The notes: generated by a model not told the origin, from the sequence alone. DNA of 64,000 nt from an uncultured Oscillospiraceae bacterium (GCA_934446465.1 CAKSEF010000001.1:33309-97308); one strand, 5' to 3'; positions 43,334 to 51,972 are shown, counted from the stretch's first letter. Program-made: numbers and translations.

Positions 43334-44467
43334 TTATTTTGCGGTTTTGAGAATTGGCGCAAGTTCGCCTCCAAGCAGTTTTATTGATTCTATTGCTTCG
43401 GAAAGCGAGTTTGCGGAAGTTCCGACCTCCACGAGCATTGAGCCCGTTGTCGCGTGCATATTAAAACGCTCCTTTCTCAAATTCATGGGACGCATGAGCG
43501 TCGGATATTTATTGGCAAGGGCATTCTGGAGCTTCACGGCAAGCTTAAGGTTCTCCGCCCAGTTCGGATGCGGAAGTCCGCTTTCGCCCGTAGACATAAC
43601 TATCATCATCTGCGCGCACTTTTTTCCGTCTAAGTTTGCAACCGTTCTGTATTTAACCCCGTCTTTAGTCGTCATCGAATCACGGTGAAGGTCAATGATT
43701 ACTTTTATTGACGGGTTGCTCTTTAATGTCTTTCCTATTGCCGTGAGCGTTCTTGTATATGACCCATTATAAGACGGGCTGTCGTATATATTTCTGTCGT
43801 GAATGACGGATATTCCGTTTGCCTTGAGCGTGGCGGCAAGCTCATCTCCCACTCTGATTACGTTATAGCGCGTGTCGCTCGTGCGCTCAACATCGGTAAG
43901 TGTATATGAATCCCTTCCCTGCGGAAAATAGCTCTCGCTCCCGTGTGTATGCACTATGAGTACATGCGGTCCTTTCCCCGTCAATTTAAACGGCAGCTTT
44001 GCACCGAGAAGCCATTTCACGTCTATTCCCTTTGTACTGTCGTTTTTTATCCATATGTTGTTATACTTCACATACCCTTTTTCGGATTTTGGATTTATCG
44101 TTATATCCTCTATCGGGTATGTGTTTTCTTTTTTTGTTCCGCCGGGTGTATATTCCCACACCGTCAGGTTTCTCTTGTTCTCCGTTTTCGGTGTTTCCTG
44201 CGATGTTTCCTGCGGCGTTTCGGTTTCCAATGCGCTTTCGGCACAGAAATTTTCTATCAGCTTCCGTGAGACTTCACCCCCGTCGGCCATCTGCATTTCC
44301 TGTGAAAGCGCATACTTTGCGAAATCTTCATTATTTGCGGCGCGGTCCATTATTGAGCTTATCCATTTTTCCGCGCCGAGTGCGGAGAAGATTTTTATCG
44401 CAATTCCCGCCCCGATTAAAATTAACGCTATCCGTCCGATGTATCCGTTTTTTCTTCTATCCCTCAT
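43334..44467 (-). CDS. spoIIP: Stage II sporulation protein P
   Basis: A 377-residue membrane-anchored peptidoglycan hydrolase (amidase and endopeptidase) of the SpoIIDMP engulfment complex. ATG 44467 has GGAGG 6 nt upstream. A transmembrane segment spans about 12-32; a Thr/Glu/Pro-rich linker (about 80-105) precedes the catalytic domain, with VLIVHTHGSESYFP (His and Glu of the zinc site), IKVIIDLHRDS and GSMLVEVGTSANS, all conserved SpoIIP blocks. It stands alone between mnmE (convergent, 2 bp apart) and the terminator of the yabR unit. Confidence 0.95.
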   Translation of the reverse strand: MRDRRKNGYIGRIALILIGAGIAIKIFSALGAEKWISSIMDRAANNEDFAKYALSQEMQMADGGEVSRKLIENFCAESALETETPQETSQETPKTENKRNLTVWEYTPGGTKKENTYPIEDITINPKSEKGYVKYNNIWIKNDSTKGIDVKWLLGAKLPFKLTGKGPHVLIVHTHGSESYFPQGRDSYTLTDVERTSDTRYNVIRVGDELAATLKANGISVIHDRNIYDSPSYNGSYTRTLTAIGKTLKSNPSIKVIIDLHRDSMTTKDGVKYRTVANLDGKKCAQMMIVMSTGESGLPHPNWAENLKLAVKLQNALANKYPTLMRPMNLRKERFNMHATTGSMLVEVGTSANSLSEAIESIKLLGGELAPILKTAK

Positions 44468-44520
44468 TTTCGGCCTCCGCAAAAAGTACTTTACTAAAAT
44501 TATATTTCCGAAGGCGAAGA

Positions 44521-44547
44521 AAAATGACGGTGCTTAGCACCGTCATT
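44521..44547 (-). terminator. Terminator after the S1-domain gene
   Basis: AATGACGGTGC / GCACCGTCATT (44547-44537 / 44533-44523), 3-nt loop, followed by T residues on the minus strand. It closes the long minus-strand cluster ahead of spoIIP. Confidence 0.85.
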
Positions 44548-44556
44548 AACACATTC

Positions 44557-44964
44557 TTATTTTCTTCCGCGGCGTGAGTTCGAACGCCTGTCGGAATACT
44601 GCTTAATACCCGAAATCTTGCTGTCGCTGTCTTGCAGGAACTGTTTGAGCTTATCCTCGAATGTCATCTCGGACGGTTCCTTTACTGCGGGACGCTTAGG
44701 TGCAAAGCTCGGTGCGGGACGCTGTTCGCGGGGGAGCGCCTTGCGTATGGACAGGCTTATCCTTCCGTTTTCGTCTATTCCTATTACTTTGACCTTAACC
44801 TCCTGACCCTGTGTCAGATGCTCGTTTATATCATTTACAAACGAATGGGAAATTTCCGAGATATGTACCATGCCGCTCTTCCCCTCATCGAGCGACACGA
44901 AGGCTCCGTATTTTGTTATTGACGTAACCTTTCCAGTGCAAATTGCGCCTACTTCGAGTCCCAT
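44557..44964 (-). CDS. S1-domain RNA-binding protein (YabR-like)
   Basis: A 135-residue protein with one S1/OB-fold domain at about residues 3-72 (GAICTGKVTSITKYGAFVSL, GMVHISEISHSFV, VKVKVIGIDENGRISLSIR), the polynucleotide phosphorylase-type S1. The remainder is basic and low in complexity with RRSNSRRGRK at the end. B. subtilis YabR occupies the same place after divIC. Presumed ribosome- or RNA-associated; function not established. AGGAGG is 13 nt upstream of the ATG. Confidence 0.92.
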   Translation of the reverse strand: MGLEVGAICTGKVTSITKYGAFVSLDEGKSGMVHISEISHSFVNDINEHLTQGQEVKVKVIGIDENGRISLSIRKALPREQRPAPSFAPKRPAVKEPSEMTFEDKLKQFLQDSDSKISGIKQYSDRRSNSRRGRK

Positions 44965-45002
44965 ACTCTGTTTTGTTTCCTCCTTTGTATTTTTAAAAAG
45001 CG

Positions 45003-45293
45003 TCAGCTTCCCGACACGTCTACGAAAACACGTTCGTTCGGTGCGGCATATCCCTGTTTCTGTGCCTCTTCCTTCATATACTCATCGTCTACCTTATCTT
45101 CCAAAGCCTGCTCGAGCTGTGCCTTTTTCATGGTTTCAGCGGCAATGCTCTCATCGAGCGATTTTGTGTCGCTCTCAAGCTTGTTAATCTTAACCTGTGT
45201 AGAAATCAAGGTAACAGCCGTATACACAACAAATGCAACAAGTATCAGTTTAGGGAACAGTCCCTTGCGTTTCTTCTTTCTTCTTGCCGACAT
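45003..45293 (-). CDS. divIC: FtsB/DivIC-family septum formation initiator
   Basis: A 96-residue bitopic protein: basic N-terminus (RRKKKRKG), one transmembrane helix (about 15-33), a coiled coil (about 34-72) and a short C-terminal part with DDEYMKEEAQKQGYAAPNERVFVD, the FtsB/DivIC hallmark segment. It belongs to the FtsQ-FtsL-FtsB subcomplex of the divisome. Its start lies inside the end of yabQ (44-bp overlap). Position between yabQ and yabR is as in B. subtilis. Confidence 0.92.
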   Translation of the reverse strand: MSARRKKKRKGLFPKLILVAFVVYTAVTLISTQVKINKLESDTKSLDESIAAETMKKAQLEQALEDKVDDEYMKEEAQKQGYAAPNERVFVDVSGS

Positions 45294-45768
45294 TTTTACC
45301 GCCCTTTCTCTTTCGTATCCTTGCCGCGCGAACCTTTTTCCGCACGCTGTTTTCCGCGCTGTGTTCGAGCTTCTTTCCGCCGCGCCAAATCATTCTCAGA
45401 AGAAGATAAAGCGGGCGCGTTATAAGGCTAAGCACCTTTCTGACGGCCGAAACCGATGCGCGCATCACTTTAAACACAATCATGCTCAGTGCCGATGTGT
45501 AAACAAATCCGCCTGCCAGCACCCCGAAGAGCACATACCAGCGCATACGCCCGCCGGAGACGGTTAGCGTAAACGCACACAGCGAAACTATGGCAACGAG
45601 CCAGAACAATATGTCGAACAGTGCTGTAACCGCTTTCTTTTTCGGTGCATATGAGCGTGCCGTTTTAACAACGTCAAACAACACCCCGAGACACAGCCCC
45701 AAAAGCGCGGAATACAGAAATTCTATCGTCTGTGCCGATACTGAATTTACCACGGTCTCACCGCTCAC
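45250..45768 (-). CDS. yabQ: Spore cortex biosynthesis protein YabQ
   Basis: A 172-residue membrane protein with about four hydrophobic segments in the first 110 residues; SAQTIEFLYSALLGLCLGVLFD and ALFDILFWLVAIVSLCAFTL match the YabQ family. The C-terminal 50 residues are strongly basic (RKKVRAARIRKRKGGKNVGKKK). In B. subtilis it is made in the mother cell under sigma-E and is needed for cortex formation. It overlaps yabP by 4 bp and divIC by 44 bp. Confidence 0.9.
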   Translation of the reverse strand: MSGETVVNSVSAQTIEFLYSALLGLCLGVLFDVVKTARSYAPKKKAVTALFDILFWLVAIVSLCAFTLTVSGGRMRWYVLFGVLAGGFVYTSALSMIVFKVMRASVSAVRKVLSLITRPLYLLLRMIWRGGKKLEHSAENSVRKKVRAARIRKRKGGKNVGKKKEETQGTVP

Positions 45769-46049
45769 TTAAACAGGCGCGACCAAAAGCCGCCGTTTTC
45801 CGTATGTTCCGTGTACTCGACGGAATCTATTGTTCCCTCCAACGCAAGTTCTCCCGTTTCTAAGCTCAGGCGTTCGATATGAAGACCCGCTCCGCGGACG
45901 GTAAGCATACCCCGGTTCGTATAGAGGGCGACCGTACCGTCATCGAAATTATCGACGTCTTCAACACCCGACACACTCATTTTTGAACGATTTTCTATTA
46001 TGATATTCTGCGGAATATCGCGCTTAAGACTTTTATCATCAAACTGCAT
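45765..46049 (-). CDS. yabP: Sporulation protein YabP
   Basis: A 94-residue protein of the YabP/YqfC family, cytoplasmic and without membrane segments. ATG 46049 follows GGAGGTG. The family features are the N-terminal ENRSKMSVSGVEDVDNFDD and TVRGAGLHIERLSLETGELALEG, with the final IDSVEYTE. In B. subtilis it is expressed under sigma-E together with yabQ and is needed for spore cortex development. Coupled to yabQ by an ATGA-type overlap. Confidence 0.93.
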   Translation of the reverse strand: MQFDDKSLKRDIPQNIIIENRSKMSVSGVEDVDNFDDGTVALYTNRGMLTVRGAGLHIERLSLETGELALEGTIDSVEYTEHTENGGFWSRLFK

Positions 46050-46125
46050 CGCGCACCTCCTATATTCAGTAGAATATATTCCGTGCACATACCGTTTATT
46101 CGCAAATTAACTAATATATAAAAAA

Positions 46126-46368
46126 TCAGCGCACTTCTTCATACATTGTGTGCGCCTCGTCCTTACCGATATGGTCAGATACGGCAAGCACACGTATCTT
46201 GAGCGTACGCGTACCGAAAGCAATTTCAATAACGTCGGAAACCTTGACGTCGTATGACGCCTTAACCGCCCTGCCGTTGACTGAAATTCTGCCGTTGTCG
46301 CAAGCCTCGTTTGCGACGGTTCTTCTTTTTATAAGCCTTGAAACTTTAAGATACTTATCTATCCGCAT
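46126..46368 (-). CDS. rqcP: S4-domain ribosome quality control protein RqcP (YabO-like)
   Basis: An 80-residue protein consisting of a single S4 domain (MRIDKYLKVSRLIKRRTVANEACDNG read in part, then RISVNGRAVKASYDVKVSDVIEI), the standard size for RqcP/YabO. RqcP binds stalled 50S subunits with RqcH during C-terminal alanine tailing. It is related to E. coli Hsp15. It stands between hup and yabP, as yabO does before yabP in Bacillus. Confidence 0.92.
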   Translation of the reverse strand: MRIDKYLKVSRLIKRRTVANEACDNGRISVNGRAVKASYDVKVSDVIEIAFGTRTLKIRVLAVSDHIGKDEAHTMYEEVR

Positions 46369-46420
46369 AAATTACCTTCTGCGTAATCATTAATTTTTAC
46401 GTTTGCTTTGGTTTTCTGCC

Positions 46421-46444
46421 TGTGGGCGGGAGCCCCCGCCCACA
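46421..46444 (-). terminator. GC-rich hairpin after hup
   Basis: TGTGGGCGGG / CCCGCCCACA, 10-bp stem, 4-nt loop, 17 bp past the hup stop. No T run follows on the minus strand, so this may be a partial terminator or an mRNA 3'-end stabiliser. Confidence 0.45.
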
Positions 46445-46461
46445 ATGGCTAAAAAACACTA

Positions 46462-46734
46462 TTACTTGGAAACAGCGTCCTTAAGAGCCTTACCGGCCTT
46501 GAATACCGGATTCTTGGAAGCCGGGATTGTTATTGTTTCCTTAGTGCGCGGGTTTCTGCCCTGTCTTGCCGCACGGCACTTAACCTCAAATGCACCGAAA
46601 CCTACGAGCTGAACCTTGTCGCCCTTCTTAAGTGCGGCAGTGATAGCGTCAATCGTTGCGTTGAGAGCCTTCTCAGCATCCTTCTTGGAGAAACCTGCTT
46701 CTGCTACTGCATTTACGAGTTCTGTCTTATTCAT
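46462..46734 (-). CDS. hup: HU-family DNA-binding protein
   Basis: A 90-residue nucleoid protein, exactly the HU length. It begins MNKTELVNAVAEAGFSKKDA and has the DNA-binding arm GFGAFEVKCRAARQGRNPRT plus TITIPASKNPVFKAGKALKD, all standard. It bends and compacts DNA as a dimer. Here it is inserted between mazG and rqcP, an arrangement common in Clostridia and unlike Bacillus, where hup lies elsewhere. Confidence 0.97.
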   Translation of the reverse strand: MNKTELVNAVAEAGFSKKDAEKALNATIDAITAALKKGDKVQLVGFGAFEVKCRAARQGRNPRTKETITIPASKNPVFKAGKALKDAVSK

Positions 46735-46800
46735 CTGTTTTTTGCCTCCTTTGTTTTTCTTTATCTAAAAGGTTTTTATAAACCGTTTTAGCACATCCTG

Positions 46801-47544
46801 TTACATGAGCTTATCCGCATTAGAGGACAGGAGCTCTTTCAGTTCCATGCCTTCCTCATCGGCGGATTTTTCGAGTTTTCCAAACTCATCAAGAAACCTG
46901 TTGTTCTTTCTGTCCAGCTCTTCCTCCGCGTTCCTGCCGAGAAGAATCGACAGCTTCACTGCGCTCATCAGAATCGAGCCGACATCGATATCCTCACCCT
47001 TGGAAAGCTCACGCGCAATATCCTCCGATAAGCCCTTGATATCCTTCTGCGGTATGCCCGCCTTCTTTCCCTTTTCACACAGCTTCTGCGCACGCATAAG
47101 CGACGGTAGACTCCTTGCAACGGAATCCATTGCCGCGAAGTGGTTTTTCTGCTTTTTTTCCTTGCGTTTAAGCTTATCCCACTCTGTGAGCACCTCTGCC
47201 GCCGTTCCCGCCGAAGCATTTCCGAAAACGTGCGGGTGTCGCTCGATGAACTTTTTACACACACCGTCCGCAACATCGTCAATGTTGAATCTGCCCGCTT
47301 CGGACTCTATCTGAGCATGAAACACGACTTGTGCGAGAACATCGCCGAGTTCCTCAAGAAGCAATTCGGAATCGTCATTGTCGATTGCCTCACAGGCTTC
47401 AAAAACCTCCTCGACAAAATTCATGCGCGTGCTCTTGTGAGTCTGCTCAATATCCCACGGACAGCCGCCGGGTGAGCGAAGTATTCTTGTGATTTCAACA
47501 AGGTCGTTAAAATCATAATCTTTCTTCTTTAAAAAATTTACCAT
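46801..47544 (-). CDS. mazG: Nucleoside triphosphate pyrophosphohydrolase MazG
   Basis: A 247-residue MazG. ATG 47544 follows AAAGGAG. Two MazG-type helical repeats are visible; the metal-binding EExxE pattern is in NFVEEVFEACEAI and ELLLEELGDVLAQVVFHA (about 30-70), with GCPWDIEQTH preceding. It hydrolyses non-canonical or excess NTPs. The B. subtilis counterpart YabN carries an extra N-terminal methyltransferase-like domain that is absent here. Confidence 0.94.
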   Translation of the reverse strand: MVNFLKKKDYDFNDLVEITRILRSPGGCPWDIEQTHKSTRMNFVEEVFEACEAIDNDDSELLLEELGDVLAQVVFHAQIESEAGRFNIDDVADGVCKKFIERHPHVFGNASAGTAAEVLTEWDKLKRKEKKQKNHFAAMDSVARSLPSLMRAQKLCEKGKKAGIPQKDIKGLSEDIARELSKGEDIDVGSILMSAVKLSILLGRNAEEELDRKNNRFLDEFGKLEKSADEEGMELKELLSSNADKLM

Positions 47545-47602
47545 ATTTATCACTCCTTTGCAAGTGTTTTTTTGCAATTACCTTAATTTTTCAATCATTA
47601 CT

Positions 47603-49177
47603 TTAAAATTTGAATACTTTTCCGCCGCGAAAAAGCAACATAAACTCCTTTTTGCTCACCGCACGCACGCAAAAACACGTTACGGCACACGCCAAAAGCC
47701 CCACGGCAACGGAAATGAAAACAGCCGCGCCGTTTCCGAAGTACTGAGAAAGCTGTTTCACAGAAACAAAAGACGCGCAGAAAGTTACTCCGCCCACAAT
47801 CAGCGGTTTAATAAACACCTGTTCATAGTCAATATCCAAAAAATCGTATTTTCTGAGCTGCAATGAGTTTGAAACAGCTATGGCAAGATATGACAGGACC
47901 GTGCTTATCGCCGTTCCGTATATATTTATATCGGCACAGCTTATGAGAATTATATTCGAAAGGAGCTTAACCGCGCCCCCGACAAGTATTGATGCTACCG
48001 GCACAAAAACTCTTCCAAGCGATTGATGCACGGAATTTGTAAGCGTGGAAAACGACAGAAACGGTATTGCCGCGGTGAGTATCGACAGAAGCAGTGCCGA
48101 TGTGTTTATACACTGTTCCTCGACAAAATTCCCGTACAGGAGCGAAAGTATCCCGTTTGAGAGGGCACACATTCCGCCGGCGGCGGCAAACGAAAATATC
48201 ATTCCTGTTTTCAGTGCGGAATTTACCGTCGAATCGAGAAGTCTGTACTCTTTTTTTGCAAATGCACCCGACACCGCAGGTATGAGCGTAGTCCCCACGC
48301 ACGTTACGACGGCTGACGGAAGATTAAACAGATTGAGCGAGTAATTATATGCTCCGAACAGCCATTTCGTTTCATTTTCCGAAAATCCGATATGTTTTAG
48401 CAGATTCATTACCAATGCGCTGTCTATAACATTCGTAAGACTGATTACCGCCGCGCCTGCGCTTATAGGCACCGCAAGCGACAGAAGCTCTTTAAGTATA
48501 CGCATACTCCCGCTCTTTTCGCGTGTATATGCCCTTTTCCGCCTGTCGCGGAGAAACAGAAAATAGACCGCAGACATCAATGCGCCGATGCTTACACCCA
48601 GAACCGCGCCCGCACTTACGGCAGAATCTCCGAATCCGCTCTTTTTCATATACCACGCCGCGGAAATGCCGAAGACCAATTTCCCGAGTGCCTCTATGAT
48701 TTCAGAGACCGCGGTCGGATACATATTGAGCCTGCCCTGAAAATATCCGCGGCTGATGCTCGATACCGAAACAAGCATGACTGCGGGCGAAATTGCGCGT
48801 ATTGCGGCGGCAGAATCCTTACTGCCCATAAAATTCCCTATTTGCTCCGCAAAAACAAACATTATAACGAAGCCGGCAGCTCCGATTAGCGAAAACGCGC
48901 CAAGCGCCGATTTGTATATACGCTCGCTCCGTGCATAATCCCCGCGCGAACACGCCTCGGAAATCATTTTTGAAACTGCGGACGGAAGTCCCGCTGTCGA
49001 AATGACGAACAACAGTGCATAGATACTGTAAGCTATTGAAAAGTTTGCAGTGCCGACGGGACCGAGTATTGCCCCGAGCGGTATTTTATAGAACGCGCCT
49101 ATTATTTTGACGATAATGCCCGCCGCGGTAAGTATTGCCGCGCCATGCAAAAAGCTCTGTTTTCGTTCCGTCTGCAC
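47603..49177 (-). CDS. spoVB: SpoVB/MurJ-like polysaccharide flippase (MOP superfamily)
   Basis: A 524-residue membrane protein with about 13-14 hydrophobic helices and the Polysacc_synt/MATE-like architecture. The start HGAAILTAAGIIVKIIGAFYKIPLG and later LPSAVSKMISEA and SRGYFQGR resemble SpoVB/YabM proteins, which flip lipid-linked precursors during cortex or cell-wall synthesis. It starts at GTG 49177. Its position ahead of mazG equals that of yabM ahead of yabN in Bacillus. Whether it is the sporulation-specific SpoVB or the general lipid II flippase cannot be settled from sequence alone. Confidence 0.85.
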   Translation of the reverse strand: MQTERKQSFLHGAAILTAAGIIVKIIGAFYKIPLGAILGPVGTANFSIAYSIYALLFVISTAGLPSAVSKMISEACSRGDYARSERIYKSALGAFSLIGAAGFVIMFVFAEQIGNFMGSKDSAAAIRAISPAVMLVSVSSISRGYFQGRLNMYPTAVSEIIEALGKLVFGISAAWYMKKSGFGDSAVSAGAVLGVSIGALMSAVYFLFLRDRRKRAYTREKSGSMRILKELLSLAVPISAGAAVISLTNVIDSALVMNLLKHIGFSENETKWLFGAYNYSLNLFNLPSAVVTCVGTTLIPAVSGAFAKKEYRLLDSTVNSALKTGMIFSFAAAGGMCALSNGILSLLYGNFVEEQCINTSALLLSILTAAIPFLSFSTLTNSVHQSLGRVFVPVASILVGGAVKLLSNIILISCADINIYGTAISTVLSYLAIAVSNSLQLRKYDFLDIDYEQVFIKPLIVGGVTFCASFVSVKQLSQYFGNGAAVFISVAVGLLACAVTCFCVRAVSKKEFMLLFRGGKVFKF

Positions 49178-49236
49178 AAAGCCTCACACCTTTACATAAG
49201 ATGTTTGAACTTATGCAGAAAACAACAGCTTTATTC

Positions 49237-50508
49237 TCAGGAGCGTACCGCGCGCATTATGCGTTCCTTATCAATCGTCTTAAATTCTCCGTTTTCATAC
49301 AGGATACGCCCGGAAACGATATTCATAACAACATCGCTTCCGTGAGCCGAGTACACAACGTTAGACACGGCGTTGTGGCACGGAATGAGATGCGGGCGGT
49401 CAAAGTCAAGCATAATAATATCAGCTTCAAGCCCTGCCTTAATCATTCCGCAGTCAGTTCTGCCCTGTGCTTTTGCTCCGTTTACCGTAGCACATTTGAG
49501 AGCCGTATAAGCGTCTATTGCCGTTGGATTATTCAATGCTCCCTTATGGAGTATGGCAAGAAGTTTTACTTCCTCATACATATCCAGGTTATTGTTGCTC
49601 GCCGTTCCGTCCGTGCCGAGCGTTACATTGACATTCTTTGCAAGCATTTTGCAGACGGGTGCAATTCCCGACGCGAGCTTCAAATTGCTCACGGGGCAAT
49701 GTGCAACTGATGCGTCTGCATTCTTCATTATTTCAATATCGTCCTCCGACACAAAACAGCAATGGGCCAGAAGCGGTGATGTTCCGTCAAAAATACCCTC
49801 ATCCTTAAAGAGCATTGCCGGTGTTTTTCCGTATTTTTTAATACAAGCCTCATTCTCGCTTTTCGTCTCCGACATATGAATCTGCAAAACCTGACCGTTT
49901 TCTCTTGCCATATGTGCGGCTTTCTTTCTCAGCAGAGGTTCGCTTGTGTATTCGGCATGTATTGAAACATCCGCGCGCAGCCTTCCCCCATCTGCCATAT
50001 GAACGCGCTCCGTAAGGCGTTTTGCCTCTGCAACCCTCTCATCGTTTTCAAAATTCTCGCCGTTTCCGACAAGCGAGCGGGAGAGATTCGCTTTCATTCC
50101 CGATTCTTCGACTGCATCTGCGATCTCGTCCGTAAAAAAGTAGCTGTCGGAAAACGATGTCGTTCCCGAAGCTATCATTTCCGCGGCGGCAAGCGACGCT
50201 CCGGCGCGCACTTTTTCCGGCGTCAGCTTGTCCTCTGCGGGCCAGATATGCTCGTTTAACCAAACGGAAAGCTCGCAGTCGTCCGAGAGTCCGCGGAAAA
50301 CCGTCATCGGAATATGCGTATGCGTATTGACAATCCCGGGCATCAGCACTTTTCCCGAAGCGTTTATTAAACGTTTTGCGTCTGTATTCGGACGCGACTT
50401 TCCGACATATGCAATTTTTCGGCCTTCTATCGCAACATATGCATTTTCGATATACGGTTCATCGTCGCACATAGTTATGACTTTTGCGTTTTCAAAAAGT
50501 ATATCCAT
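49237..50508 (-). CDS. mtaD: Amidohydrolase, S-adenosylhomocysteine/methylthioadenosine deaminase-like
   Basis: A 423-residue TIM-barrel metal hydrolase. ATG 50508 follows GAGGAA; the longer frame overlaps the zinc-ribbon gene. Metal site: NTHTHIPM (about 64-71), IHMSETKSE (about 200-208), AHCCFVSEDD (about 245-254) and GTDGTASNNN (about 298-307). Length and motifs fit the 5-methylthioadenosine/SAH deaminase group, although guanine or other aminohydrolases of the ATZ/TRZ clan share them. It would recycle SAM by-products. Lies 53 bp after the zinc-ribbon gene, with a hairpin in between. Confidence 0.85.
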   Translation of the reverse strand: MDILFENAKVITMCDDEPYIENAYVAIEGRKIAYVGKSRPNTDAKRLINASGKVLMPGIVNTHTHIPMTVFRGLSDDCELSVWLNEHIWPAEDKLTPEKVRAGASLAAAEMIASGTTSFSDSYFFTDEIADAVEESGMKANLSRSLVGNGENFENDERVAEAKRLTERVHMADGGRLRADVSIHAEYTSEPLLRKKAAHMARENGQVLQIHMSETKSENEACIKKYGKTPAMLFKDEGIFDGTSPLLAHCCFVSEDDIEIMKNADASVAHCPVSNLKLASGIAPVCKMLAKNVNVTLGTDGTASNNNLDMYEEVKLLAILHKGALNNPTAIDAYTALKCATVNGAKAQGRTDCGMIKAGLEADIIMLDFDRPHLIPCHNAVSNVVYSAHGSDVVMNIVSGRILYENGEFKTIDKERIMRAVRS

Positions 50509-50523
50509 CAATAATTCCTCAAA

Positions 50524-50553
50524 GCTGACGGCTGCACAACGGCAGCCGTCAGC
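50524..50553 (-). terminator. Hairpin between the zinc-ribbon gene and mtaD
   Basis: Perfect 12-bp stem GCTGACGGCTGC / GCAGCCGTCAGC with a 6-nt loop, preceded on the minus strand by A7 and followed by TTT. Likely terminator of the zinc-ribbon gene, perhaps leaky, since mtaD begins 16 bp later. Confidence 0.6.
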
Positions 50554-50561
50554 GTCTTTTT

Positions 50562-50960
50562 TTAATCGTCGAGTTTTGCACCGCAGGCGGAGCAGTACAG
50601 AGAATCCCGCGCGTTCTGCTTGCCGCACAGAGCACACTTCTTTGTTTCCTTTTCCGCTTCAAGCGAGGCTCGGAGCTCCTCTATTTCCTTATTCTTTTCG
50701 TCTATTGCGAGGAGTCTTGCGTCGAGCTCCTCAGAGGATGTCTCCTCATTGCAGTGAGCCATGTAAATAAGACGGCCGACTTCCTTATAAAGCACTTCGA
50801 TATCCGTTGTAAGGTCAAAAATCTTAAGATTGATTTTTGAAGCGTTTATAACACCGCTTGCCTTCTTGCCTGCCGTTGCCGCGGTCTTTGTCGCAAATTC
50901 TCCCGCAGCGGTTGCGCCCGCGCATACCTTATCCACGATTGATTTAAGCTTATCGTTCAT
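50562..50960 (-). CDS. Zinc-ribbon protein with helical N-terminus
   Basis: A 132-residue protein. Residues about 1-50 are an Ala/Thr/Lys-rich helix (AGATAAGEFATKTAATAGKKA), then a coiled-coil segment (about 75-105), ending in a C-terminal zinc ribbon, CALCGKQNARDSLYCSACG, with two CxxC pairs. Such proteins are widespread in Clostridia and uncharacterised; a role cannot be assigned. It has its own ribosome binding site (AGGAGG) and lies 57 bp after the uridine-kinase-like gene. Confidence 0.8.
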   Translation of the reverse strand: MNDKLKSIVDKVCAGATAAGEFATKTAATAGKKASGVINASKINLKIFDLTTDIEVLYKEVGRLIYMAHCNEETSSEELDARLLAIDEKNKEIEELRASLEAEKETKKCALCGKQNARDSLYCSACGAKLDD

Positions 50961-51017
50961 TCAAAACGCCTCCTACATTTTTTCTTTACATGATTATACT
51001 CTCTTTTGCCCTGAAAA

Positions 51018-51953
51018 TCAATACGAAAAAGTTCCGCCGCCGATAAACTCGCGCAGGAGCGAATCTTTGGGAACGAGCTTATCGGAAACGCCTTCAAACT
51101 GCTTAGTCCGCTCAAGCATTCGGCACACTTCGTCATATCTTTCGATTTCCTTCGGAACACCGCTCACGGCGTTCAGCAAATGGTCTCTTAAAAGATTCAT
51201 CTCGTATTCGTGCGTGGAGTTTATTATTATATCGGCCCTGTCTTTAAAAGGCGATATATACTTTTTCTCTCCGCGGCGTATACCCTCCCATATTTTAAGC
51301 GTAAAATCCGAGTTTGCGTGCCTGAAATTATTGTCGCGCACTATTCTCCGTGCGAGCCTCGTCCACGTTCCCTTATAGAAAAGCTCACCGTCGGAATAAA
51401 AATTACTCCGTGCCGAAATATAGAGCTTAATCGCCTTTTCTCCCGCTGCCTGCGTTATTTCATCATTAAGTGCGTGTATACCTTCAAATATTACGACCTC
51501 GTTTTTTCCGAGACACAGCGGTCGGACTGTCTCTGAACGGCTCTGCGTTTTGAAGTCAAATTTAGGTATAAATATTTCACGTCCATCGGCAATGTCCTCA
51601 ATATGCTTATTCAGTAGTTTCATATCGAGGCATTTCGGGGATTCATAATCTATTTCGCCCGATTCCGTTTTCGGCGCGGTTTCCGGGTTTACCGTTCTGA
51701 AATAGTCGTCAAGCGATACCGGTCGGGTGCCGACTCCGAGTTTATCAAGCTTTTGCGAAATCTTCATTGCGGTTGTCGTCTTACCCGAGCCCGACGGTCC
51801 GGACAGCAGAACTACCCTGTGGTTCTGCGAGTTATCAGCTATTTTTTGGGCTGCTTCGGATACTCTCTTATCGAAGATGCTTTCGCACTCCTCTATAAAG
51901 CCTGTCGGGTCTTTTCTTATTCTGTCATTTACCTTTATAACATCAAATGCCAT
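51018..51953 (-). CDS. Uridine kinase/phosphoribulokinase-family nucleoside kinase
   Basis: A 311-residue P-loop kinase. Walker A GPSGSGKTTTA is at about 52-62, later than in classical uridine kinases (about 15), because of an N-terminal extension of some 40 residues; SLDDYFRT (about 79-86) and IFEGIHALND (about 155-164) are the base/ribose and Walker B segments. The usual bacterial uridine kinase is about 210 residues, so the extra N- and C-terminal parts are notable; related longer 'nucleoside kinases' occur in Clostridia. Probably phosphorylates uridine/cytidine, but another sugar or nucleoside is possible. Confidence 0.82.
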   Translation of the reverse strand: MAFDVIKVNDRIRKDPTGFIEECESIFDKRVSEAAQKIADNSQNHRVVLLSGPSGSGKTTTAMKISQKLDKLGVGTRPVSLDDYFRTVNPETAPKTESGEIDYESPKCLDMKLLNKHIEDIADGREIFIPKFDFKTQSRSETVRPLCLGKNEVVIFEGIHALNDEITQAAGEKAIKLYISARSNFYSDGELFYKGTWTRLARRIVRDNNFRHANSDFTLKIWEGIRRGEKKYISPFKDRADIIINSTHEYEMNLLRDHLLNAVSGVPKEIERYDEVCRMLERTKQFEGVSDKLVPKDSLLREFIGGGTFSY

Positions 51954-51972
51954 ATAATCCTCCGATAATTTG

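Noticed and set aside
46050..46125. Sigma-E promoter ahead of yabP
   Set aside because: GGAATATA resembles a sigma-E -35 but no CATACAnT-like -10 stands at the right distance before the ribosome binding site.
46745..46800. Inverted repeat between mazG and hup as terminator
   Set aside because: The stem is only about five GC/AT pairs with a bulge; too weak to call.
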